This document shows positions 8,491-16,100 of a stretch of 64,000 nucleotides of DNA, in pieces. The stretch spans positions 372,001 through 436,000 of the forward strand of contig NZ_BBLT01000006.1 of NCBI RefSeq assembly GCF_000775915.1, in the 5' to 3' direction. The notes beneath the pieces are model-generated. The model made no database searches. It saw only the letters and a list, made by a program, of their open reading frames with translations, and had not been told where the DNA came from. The DNA is from Sporocytophaga myxococcoides. GTDB lineage: Bacteria; Bacteroidota; Bacteroidia; Cytophagales; Cytophagaceae. Every line of letters begins with the position of its first letter. Positions within the stretch are counted from its first letter, which is position 1. The position numbers were made by a program, and so were the translations under genes.

Positions 8491-8580
8491 TTAAGATAAA
8501 CCTGTTACACAAATCATTTTGATTTAATATAAATGGATAAATATAATTTCATTAAATATTTCATAAAATTGAAACATTAC

Positions 8581-8599
8581 TACGCAGTCTACTTGCGTA
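8581..8599. promoter_or_regulatory. 19-bp dyad site TACGCA-N7-TGCGYA, copy 2
   Basis: TACGCA, spacer GTCTACT, TGCGTA: a perfect 6-bp inverted repeat. It lies in the 447-bp gap upstream of the 248-residue gene. Confidence 0.5.
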
Positions 8600-8655
8600 A
8601 TAAAAAAATAAAACTAAATTTCTTTTCGTAAAAAATTTATTCGACCAAATAAAAT

Positions 8656-8694
8656 AGGTCGGATAAACCTACAAATCTTTAGTTTATCCGACCT
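8656..8694 (-). terminator. Hairpin with 13-bp perfect stem
   Basis: AGGTCGGATAAAC (8656-8668) pairs with GTTTATCCGACCT (8682-8694) across a 13-nt loop. TTCGACC at 8640-8646 could compete for GGTCGGA, so two exclusive pairings exist. It immediately follows the short minus-strand frame at 8700-8798. Confidence 0.55.
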
Positions 8695-8699
8695 TCATA

Positions 8700-8798
8700 T
8701 TAGAATAATAGAGCATTTGCTTCTCCTTTCACTCTCTTTCTAAATTCATCTATTATATCGAGAACTTCTTGATAATAGCAAATATAATGCTCCTTCAT
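8700..8798 (-). CDS. Possible micro-gene or gene remnant (32 aa)
   Basis: An ATG frame of 32 codons (MKEHYICYYQEVLDIIDEF...) ending just before the hairpin at 8656-8694. The amphipathic EVLDIIDEFRKRV segment looks protein-like. It may be the tail of a decayed accessory gene: no start-proximal context is evident upstream, and an unrelated short frame ends at about 8815. Low confidence. Confidence 0.25.
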   Translation of the reverse strand: MKEHYICYYQEVLDIIDEFRKRVKGEANALLF

Positions 8799-8937
8799 AC
8801 CATCTTTTCAAGTCTAAAAGGATTTTAATGAACCTGCCCAATCTAGGTTATTGATTAAAACCAAATCGATAAAAGATCAATATTTATTATACTGTTTATC
8901 CGTAAATTTTTATTCAATAAAAGACTTAGTTGAAGAC

Positions 8938-9303
8938 TCAGACAACTTGTAACTTTGAAAGATTTTTTACCTTTTCAAAATAATTATCCCATACTTCATC
9001 TTTATCATGCTTCTGATTAAGAGGGTTTGATCTGTCATTATAAAGGAAAACTTTTACAATTTTGCCACTATCATCTCGAAAGATCCCTTCTTCTCCCCAT
9101 GCAATTTCAATCAAAAGTTTTTCCGAAATTTTTTCGTATTTTGTATATACTGGCATATCTAAAAAATCCTTACCAGGATTTCCTTTATAGCTTGTATTAT
9201 TATAACCAAGGGGCATATACTCCCGGTTAAACGCCATCCATTCTCCATTGATATTTTGGGCAATTCCATAGGGGAGATTAATTCTAAAAAAATCGTTTAG
9301 CAT
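8938..9303 (-). CDS. Hypothetical protein, cassette-type family (121 aa)
   Basis: A 121-residue protein with INLPYGIAQN near the start, then GEWMAFNREYMPLGYNN, PVYTKYEKI and VFLYNDRSNPLN. I recall this small uncharacterised family (NLPYGIA...AFNREY) from integron cassettes and accessory islands of other phyla; that is memory, not a search. No catalytic motif is obvious and there is no signal peptide. It is 96 bp from the next gene upstream, same direction, possibly co-transcribed with it. Confidence 0.6.
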   Translation of the reverse strand: MLNDFFRINLPYGIAQNINGEWMAFNREYMPLGYNNTSYKGNPGKDFLDMPVYTKYEKISEKLLIEIAWGEEGIFRDDSGKIVKVFLYNDRSNPLNQKHDKDEVWDNYFEKVKNLSKLQVV

Positions 9304-9399
9304 ATTTGTATCTTTTTATTTAATGTTTTAAAACTCAAAAAAAATATCATCTTTAATTTATATATAATTCATTCAGAATTACTAAAAACTATGAACAAA

Positions 9400-10017
9400 T
9401 TAATTCTTTGAAATAAATTCTTTACGATGTTTCCATTGCTCTAAAATAATAATTACAAGGTTTGAAACTTCTATCATTGTTTTAACAAAGTCGGTTTTAT
9501 CACTCTCACTAAAATTATGTACAGATGCCCCAACTGCCATTTGTATTTTTCTATCCTCTTCCTTTATGTTGGCAAAAAAATGTTTTTCGCTCAAATGTAT
9601 ATATCCAGAAGTTGTACTGTAAAGTTTCAATGTTCCTGGAAAAATTTTCTCTAAAGATCGAGCCAAATAATTATCAGTTAACAAGTTTCCTTTGGAATCC
9701 CTATACCGATTAATAGGATTCCCCTCAAGATAATGTATAAATAAATCATCATAATTAGACACCAAAGTTGTTGCAAAAAATCTCAACACATTATCTAATT
9801 GTAACCTTATTAACGGAACGGCACAAATGTAATTATTCTCCCTAGCTAGCGAAACAAAACCTTTCGTTATCTGCAATGCACGGTTATTTACGGCAGTCGA
9901 CAATAGATCCATTGAATAAATTTTTTTATCGCCGGCATTTATAATCCTTAACGAGCTTTGAAGAAATTCATTCTCCAACTTTTCTAGCTTTTCTATAAGT
10001 TCATTTAATTGACTCAT
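9400..10017 (-). CDS. Helical hypothetical protein, DUF5677/AbiV-like architecture (205 aa)
   Basis: A 205-residue helical protein: an N-terminal coiled coil (LNELIEKLEKLENEFL), an Arg-rich central helix (PLIRLQLDNVLRFFAT, about 67-82), then TSGYIHLSEKHFF at about 135-147. The pair of a conserved Arg helix and a later IHLS/H element resembles the DUF5677 and HEPN-type helical proteins nearby. Function is unknown. Dyad copy 3 lies about 300 bp upstream of its start. Confidence 0.55.
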   Translation of the reverse strand: MSQLNELIEKLEKLENEFLQSSLRIINAGDKKIYSMDLLSTAVNNRALQITKGFVSLARENNYICAVPLIRLQLDNVLRFFATTLVSNYDDLFIHYLEGNPINRYRDSKGNLLTDNYLARSLEKIFPGTLKLYSTTSGYIHLSEKHFFANIKEEDRKIQMAVGASVHNFSESDKTDFVKTMIEVSNLVIIILEQWKHRKEFISKN

Positions 10018-10314
10018 ATATTTTCATTTATAGTTTATGGTTTTTTCTTTCATTTCAGATGAAGTTGTTGTTATTTAGGAATCTCATCATAGAATCCCTA
10101 AAGCCAATATACCTTCTTTTTCAATAAGTTATATCTGATTTATACATAACAGATTTATCATTTGCGGACTTTAATGCACGAATTCTGACTTGTACAATAA
10201 TCATATATACTACCAAGTGAAAGGCTAAAGACAATAACCAACAATTCACGTTAAAACTGATCTTTTTGATCGCATTTCTTTTTGTCATTGAATGAATCAA
10301 AATTAAAGACACAC

Positions 10315-10333
10315 TGCGCATTCAATTTGCGTA
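10315..10333. promoter_or_regulatory. 19-bp dyad site TACGCA-N7-TGCGYA, copy 3 (inverted)
   Basis: On the minus strand it reads TACGCA, spacer AATTGAA, TGCGCA. It lies in the 528-bp gap between the 205-residue gene and the second DUF6266-like gene. Confidence 0.5.
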
Positions 10334-10450
10334 CTCTTTAAAAAATCACATTTATTTAATTATTTAAATAGTGGTTGTATTGATTCTTCAAAAAAACATC
10401 CCTATATCCCAAAGTACCATTATGTCCAATCACCAATAGAAAAGCAAAAA

Positions 10451-10481
10451 GCGCTAAGGTCGAACCATTAGCGAGGAGCGC
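10451..10481. repeat. GC-rich repeat P2, copy 2
   Basis: Core CGAACCATTAGCGAGG, as at 1877-1908, with CGCTAA (10452-10457) able to pair with TTAGCG (10468-10473). The element starts and ends in GCGC. Confidence 0.6.
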
Positions 10482-10496
10482 ATTTCTAAATAAAAT

Positions 10497-10527
10497 AACT
10501 CTCCAAGAGCTTTCTCCTTGGAGAGTT
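10497..10527 (-). terminator. Terminator of the second DUF6266-like gene
   Basis: AACTCTCCAAG (10497-10507) pairs with CTTGGAGAGTT (10517-10527). It is 18 nt past the stop at 10546 and uses the same stem as the terminator at 423-453. Confidence 0.8.
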
Positions 10528-10545
10528 AAATAAGAAGCCCTCTTC

Positions 10546-11340
10546 TTAAAAGACATCCGCAATCTTCATACAACTCATCATTTCAAGCAAATACGGCCTT
10601 CCGGCAGACTCCTGATAAAACTCAATAGCAATACATGTTACCAATCCTACAGCATCAGGAACCATGTTGTTTACATTCAATTGAACAGCCAGAGTTATCG
10701 CATCTTTCGTTCCATCCAGTGATTTTAGGTCAGAAAATTCAGGTATACATAACCTGTTAATAGTTGGCTCAACAGGTAAATATTTATTTTGATTTATATC
10801 AAACAAATAATCAGAGAATACCAATACTGACAAGATAATTCTAAAGTGAGTTGCACCTTGTACTTTTGATACTCCTGAAGATGCTTTAAATGTAGGTATG
10901 GAGAGAGCAATTCTCTTCCTGTCTTCATCAACTGTCAGAGTATAAGGTGCCTTAAAGAGATAATTGAAATTGACTTCTTCTTTAAACTGAAAGTCAAGAA
11001 ACAATTCTTTGTTAGCTTTTAACTCAACAGATCGCTTTCCTTCCTCTCCTTTACCACGATGAATCAATTTATTAAAGAGACCATTTATCCGTCTATAAAG
11101 ATCCTTGTCAGACAAATGATCAATACAAGATCCGAATGACTTTTTAAACATCGATCCAATAGCAGTTGCAGTGCCAAACTCCTTCGCATTGTTCTTTGTA
11201 GAGCTATATGCAGGATCATTGTTTATTTTGTTTTTAGAAGCTGAAGAAGGATTGCGTACATAGTATTCACCGTTCATCATGTAATAGATTTTCCCGTCAA
11301 TAAATCCGATCATTTTGTTCGGGCCCTTTTGTTTTGCCAT
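10546..11340 (-). CDS. Bacteroidota-specific hypothetical protein, DUF6266-like (copy 2)
   Basis: A 264-residue paralogue of the protein at 494-1294. It shares the MA[KR]QKG start, a Lys/Arg-rich helical block (TKNNAKEFG), a central LYRRINGLFNKLIHRGKG region and the ending VTCIAIEFYQ..AGRPYLL..MKIADVF. There is no signal peptide and no catalytic motif that I recognise. The upstream region has an 11-bp-period minisatellite (11521-11663). The two paralogues mark the two ends of the accessory island. Confidence 0.75.
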   Translation of the reverse strand: MAKQKGPNKMIGFIDGKIYYMMNGEYYVRNPSSASKNKINNDPAYSSTKNNAKEFGTATAIGSMFKKSFGSCIDHLSDKDLYRRINGLFNKLIHRGKGEEGKRSVELKANKELFLDFQFKEEVNFNYLFKAPYTLTVDEDRKRIALSIPTFKASSGVSKVQGATHFRIILSVLVFSDYLFDINQNKYLPVEPTINRLCIPEFSDLKSLDGTKDAITLAVQLNVNNMVPDAVGLVTCIAIEFYQESAGRPYLLEMMSCMKIADVF

Positions 11341-11520
11341 AGCTTATGTTTAAAAATGGTTAGAAAAAAAAACTAAAACCTTAACGCACGATACTTGAGT
11401 GTTTATTATATCTTGTATCAAAATATTTACAGAAATAAACGGCACAATAAATGTACCATAATACATTTTTATGATCTTATATTTAATATGATTATCCTTC
11501 TTTTGGCCCCACTAAAAAGC

Positions 11521-11663
11521 AGTTCAAGCATACTACAAGCATAGTTCAAGCGTAGTTCAAGCATAGTTTAAGCATACATGACTCATACATGACACCTATA
11601 AGACATATTCATGACTCGTACATGACATCTATACGAGTGCTGTATGAGCCATATATGACATAT
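11521..11663. repeat. 11-bp-period tandem repeat (13 units)
   Basis: Cut every 11 nt from 11521, the sequence gives AGTTCAAGCAT-type units five times. It then grades into ACATGACTCAT-type units for eight more (ACATGACACCT, TCATGACTCGT, ACATGACATCT and so on). The period holds across the change of unit. It lies in a 451-bp gene-free gap between the DUF6266-like gene and the divergent 155-residue gene. Confidence 0.8.
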
Positions 11664-11791
11664 GCATAAGTAGTAATTTCGGGTACTCTTCGCCTGTAGA
11701 AATCTTAATTGTTTTGTTAGAATTTTAATTCAATCCTAAATCATTCATAGATTAATCTTATATTTGAATATCATATCACCAATATCTATTT

Positions 11792-12259
11792 ATGTTTCTT
11801 TACCATTTTTCTGATTTAGAACTTTCAGTCAACGCTAATTTTCCTGTTGGTAATTTTGCCAAAACAGTTGCGCAAAATCCAATTGCTCAAAAATTCGAAG
11901 AAGAAATGGAAAATATTAGGAGGAATTATACTCCAACAAAGCCTTCAAGATTAAATTGTATTTTTGCTTTTGATAATGCAACAGCTGAAGGCTTTAAGAC
12001 AAACAGAAAGTTTCTTTATGAGTTAGATATTCCAGAGACTTTACATCCAAGCATACATAATTATGAAGTTGGATCATTTTTTTCTGAACTTCTACTCAAA
12101 AACAACATTCAACTAATATTAAGTGAGGTAACTTTGATGGAAGATTATTGGACTTGTCCGGACCTTTATATTAACTCTAATGGTCAAATACTAAAATTTG
12201 TAAAAGAATATTTAATACCTGTTCCTGTTAGAATTAATAGGGTGATTAACTGGAACTAA
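11792..12259 (+). CDS. Hypothetical protein, possible DUF2441/ART-like fold (155 aa)
   Basis: A 155-residue protein: MFLYHFSDLE at the N-terminus, RLNCIFAFDNATAEGF at about 52-67, FLYELDIP at about 74-81, then LPD/EDYWTCPDLY. This order (lYH..., R..C.FAfD...A..F, YE.di) recalls DUF2441-type ADP-ribosyltransferase-fold proteins. The match is from pattern memory and weak. It is a single plus-strand gene at the right border of the accessory island. Confidence 0.5.
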   Translation: MFLYHFSDLELSVNANFPVGNFAKTVAQNPIAQKFEEEMENIRRNYTPTKPSRLNCIFAFDNATAEGFKTNRKFLYELDIPETLHPSIHNYEVGSFFSELLLKNNIQLILSEVTLMEDYWTCPDLYINSNGQILKFVKEYLIPVPVRINRVINWN

Positions 12260-12270
12260 TACCCAACCCA

Positions 12271-12326
12271 AGCATCTGCACACATTCCATGCCCACACCG
12301 CCAGCCCTGCAATCCAAAGGCATGTA
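12271..12326. repeat. 55-56-bp direct repeat, left copy
   Basis: Begins GCATCTGCACACATTCC and ends CCAAAGGCATGTA. An almost identical copy lies at 12897-12952 in the same orientation, so the two bracket the 570-bp repeat-rich stretch between them. Confidence 0.8.
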
Positions 12327-12550
12327 AAGAGTGCATCTGCCCCACCCTATTAAAAAAATCCCTCCTCAAAAAAACTAAATTTCTCCCGCCCAAACCGAAG
12401 CTATATTAACATAACGCAGCCATTATACAACACATATACATGTTAAATATCTGACTATTAAACCTATACATATTCAGTAATATATTACCATTTGACCCAT
12501 ATACTTCTTCAGCTTTCTCCCTTTTAGACTTCATTTAGATTTTATGAATT

Positions 12551-12873
12551 CGTACAGACGGTCCTCGGACCGATCAACTCTCTCAATTTTTTCCGGCCAG
12601 GTCTCTGATTTTTCAGTCCTCTAATACACGGACAAATTCCATTTTAAATTCGTACAGACGATTTTCAGACCATCAGATTTTCCCAGTTTCGTCCAGCCGG
12701 AAAAAATCTTTCTAAAACCGTACAGACGATTCTCCAGGTAAATCAATTTCCCTAATTATCCTGGCCGAATCACAGTCCATCCTTTAAATCACAAAAATCA
12801 CAGTTCAGACAATTGCCCGGACAAACCCGGTGTCCCGTACAGCCTGAAAAATTATTTTCAAAACCGTACAGGC
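12551..12873. repeat. Cluster of CGTACAGACG units
   Basis: CGTACAGACG occurs at 12551, 12651 and 12719, and as CGTACAGCCT at 12837 and CGTACAGGCG at 12864. Each full unit is followed by GATT/GTCCTC, then AATTT or GATTTTCCC, then a CCGGCC or CCGG block. Spacing is irregular (about 100, 68 and 145 bp). No open frame explains it. A copy of the ATCCTTTAA..CAGTTCAGACAATT repeat lies inside at 12778-12813. Confidence 0.65.
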
Positions 12874-12896
12874 GATCCTCCAGCCGACCAATTTCC

Positions 12897-12952
12897 GCAT
12901 CTGCACACATTCCCATGCCCACACAGCCAGCCCTGCAATCCAAAGGCATGTA
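12897..12952. repeat. 55-56-bp direct repeat, right copy
   Basis: Same orientation as 12271-12326, with one inserted C and one substitution visible. It ends at the point where ordinary AT-rich sequence resumes. Confidence 0.8.
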
Positions 12953-12990
12953 GTTTGTGAATACATAATGGGGTAAATTTTTAATGGGTC

Positions 12991-13011
12991 TACAACAGTT
13001 ATTCTGTTGTA
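12991..13011. other. Palindrome TACAACAG..CTGTTGTA
   Basis: An 8-bp perfect inverted repeat with a 5-nt spacer (TTATT), 47 nt beyond the terminator of the 1596-residue gene. Possibly a second terminator or a protein site. Confidence 0.4.
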
Positions 13012-13057
13012 AATATTAGGGATTGATTCCTTTAAAATCTATATTTTTAAAAATAAC

Positions 13058-13088
13058 AAAAGGTCCGGGAAAATTTCCCGGACCTTTT
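13058..13088 (-). terminator. Strong terminator of the 1596-residue gene
   Basis: AAAGGTCCGGGAAA pairs perfectly with TTTCCCGGACCTTT, with A/T tracts on both sides. It is about 28 nt past the stop codon at 13116. Confidence 0.85.
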
Positions 13089-13115
13089 GTTCACTAAACT
13101 AACTGATACTTGAAT

Positions 13116-16100
13116 TTATTTTGTTTTCAGAATTTTCAGAATTTCTCTGCTGCCGTCTGTATAAATGACAGAGAGGTTGTAAATTCCAAATTCGAAATCT
13201 TTGCCAAATTCGAGATCGGCCCCCTGAGATATCGAGGCATTTGTATAAATCTGCTTTCCCTGGACATCTGTAACATAGATCATTTCTATAGCTTTTTCTG
13301 CTTTTAGAGTAAATGTTTCGATTGCAGGGTTAGGTATTACAATAAGCGATTTTTCATTGGTTTCAGCTATTCTTAAACCTGAAGCTTTGCAGACATTGAT
13401 ATTTTTGATAAAATCTGCTACCTGAGAAACTGGCTGTCCGTTCCATCTTAACCTGAAGACCAGATTGACATTTGAAGCTGTGACAGATGAAGTGATATTC
13501 ACGGATTTGGTTGTAAAAGCAGATGAAGAATAACCTGAAGGAGCAGCTACCATTGACTGAGCAAGCTGCGGTCCGTTATTGGATGAGTTCAGTCCCTGTG
13601 CAAAACCAACATCTACACCTGTGACAGGTGCACCAGCATAATCTTTGAAATCAAAGCTGATCGTATAAACCTGTCCACTTGTCACGCTTATAGTTTTACC
13701 GGTTTCGATCACATACAATTCGCTCTGTCCGTAAGCTCTGTGAGTAACCTTCATAGATCCTGTAGCAGCATCTGCAGTTACCGAAGATCCATTGTTGTTA
13801 TCTCCCCAATTGTTCCTCACTACATAAAGCGATGGTGCAGGCACAGGTTCAGTAATAAGGCATGTTGAGCTTGTACCGTTTACCGTAATTGATACAGGAG
13901 CAGAAGTCGTAAACTGACCAAGGTTGTTGTAGGCCCTTGCTGTTATTGAATAAGTATTCGCGCTTACTCCTGACCATGAATATGTGTAAGGAGAAGTCAA
14001 ATCTTCACCCAGCTTTACAGTGCCATTGTAAAACTCCACCTTTGAAATTGTAGCACCTGTCGCTGTGGCATTGGCTGCAAGCTGCACAGTTGCAGGTGCT
14101 GTATATGTCTGTCCGTTTGCAGGAGAAGTAAGGCTGACTACAGGCAAGGTATTCCCTTGTGTTTCTATAAACAAACGACTGGCCGGTAAGGGTTGCATTG
14201 GAGTATTTGGTCCGTAGTACCCTAAGTTCATATACTCATCTCCTCCACGTTCAAAATATGCAGCGGAAATTTTGTGCTTTCCTGCTCTCAGTGCAATTGG
14301 GAAATCCTTGTCCTCCGACTGCCCAGAAAATCCATCATTGTTGATAAGAATAGTGTCACCTATAGAAAGTACAAAACCATCATCAGATCTGATCAGGTTG
14401 AAATAATAAATACCAGGATCAGTAATTTCAAGGAAACCATTGTACTTAAATCCAAAGTTGTCGTTCTGGTCTCTTGCCTCAATGCTGATTTCTGTTGCTG
14501 TTGTTTTCCTAACAAGTGTTGAGCTGTTCATATCGTATACAGAATCGAAAGAGCCTTGGTGATATTCGGTTGTGATCCCAGGAGCTGTATTTGCAGGGTT
14601 GTCAGCATTTCTGTATTGCAAAAAGGTCACATCTTTAACAGTGCTGCTTGCAGAGAAACCTGACTGGTCGGTAACTTTTGCATAAATACGGTAATTTCCT
14701 CTCCCGATATTTGTCCAGATGTGACTAAAGTCAGGTCCTGTTTTTGTTGCGATGCTCGCACCATTTACAAAGTATTCTACTTTTGAAATTGCAGCAGTTG
14801 CCTGCGTCAGTTCAACCTGTAATGGTAGAGAAGATCCAACGGTATAATATGTTCTGTCTGATGGTAACATCAGGTTAATTCCCGGTGTATTGGCCACTCC
14901 CTGATATGGGGAAAGTCTGTGACCTGCAATTGGTCTTTCCATTTCACCGCTTGGTAACTGCCAGCCTACAGCCAGGTTATCATTACCCTGGTTTTCTTTG
15001 TGCAATACCTCAATATAATATTTCTGTCCTGCTACAAGGTTGATGGATGCCGACTGCTGTGAGGTATAAGCATACCAGTCTCTTGCACCGGTTCTGTTTG
15101 TCAGCTCAACAATTTTTTGCTTCAGGGCTGGAGTCTGATCTGTACTGAGCCATAATTCAGCGACTTCATCACTTGATAACCAGAATTTGTAGACGCCGGT
15201 ATAGGGTGCACAAATGTATCCTCTGAGTCTTACCCCATATTCATCTCCCATGTCTGCTCTTTGTTCAAGCAGGTTGCCCAACTGATCCTGAATGTGAGGA
15301 ATAGTTGTAACCGGAATATCACCTACACTGAAGCCTGGGATCTGTTTCCAGATTTCACGGCTTATTGCACCACCACCTGTGCAGATTACTTCAGCAGGAA
15401 GTGTGAAAAGCCTGGAGGAAGTCAATACCTGTTTCGTAAGTGTTGGTGATGAGAATGAAACGGTCATTAAGGGAGTGCCTGTATTGTTGAAATATTCCAC
15501 CCGAACTGCGTGTTTACCGGTCTTCAATCCTATTGTCCCGCTTTTCTCCGTAGTTGAGTTAAGAACGTCGTTATGAATAACCAGCTGGTCACCTATATAC
15601 AATTTGCTTCCATCCTGAGAATTCAGGAAAAATGTATATACTGCATCTGCAGGAACATTTATATATCCTGTATACACAACACCAAAATATTCATTTCTAT
15701 TTCTTACTGACAGGTTAAAATCACCTGTAGTACCTGTCTGAACAGGAACAAGAGAATTGAAGTTCGGAAGATGATCCCATGTGCCTTCGTAATATTTATA
15801 GCTTACTCCTGCAACAGCATTGGAAGGATTTTCAGGATTCCTTAGTATCGCAGGTTTCCCATTCAGGCTTCTTCTGAATACACCTCTTCCTGATGCAACC
15901 ATCCTTAATTCAGAATTACTGGTTCCGTCATTGTATATAAGGAAATTAGTGTATTTGGCAAAAGCAGGAAGACCTTTTGAATAATTTGTCCAGGTGTTGA
16001 CTGTGCTGTTGTTTTTATACCATACTCCTAATGCGGAAGCCGCATAAATCGATTCATCTGTACTGTAATCATCATGGATAAGTTTTATAATGTTTACATT

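Noticed and set aside
3895-10545. Integron cassette array
   Set aside because: Single same-strand genes of cassette type suggested it, but no paired RYYYAAC/GTTRRRY sites at cassette spacing were found and no integrase gene is in the window. Only an isolated ATCTAAC occurs, at about 6412.
10121-10562. Two minus-strand frames of 66 and 68 codons between the 205-residue gene and the second DUF6266-like gene
   Set aside because: They cross dyad copy 3, repeat P2 and the terminator, overlap the 3' end of the real gene, and show no protein-like pattern.
11521-12952. CRISPR array
   Set aside because: The tandem repeats have no unique spacers of constant length. The 11-bp units are contiguous, the CGTACAGACG units are irregularly spaced, and no cas gene is present.
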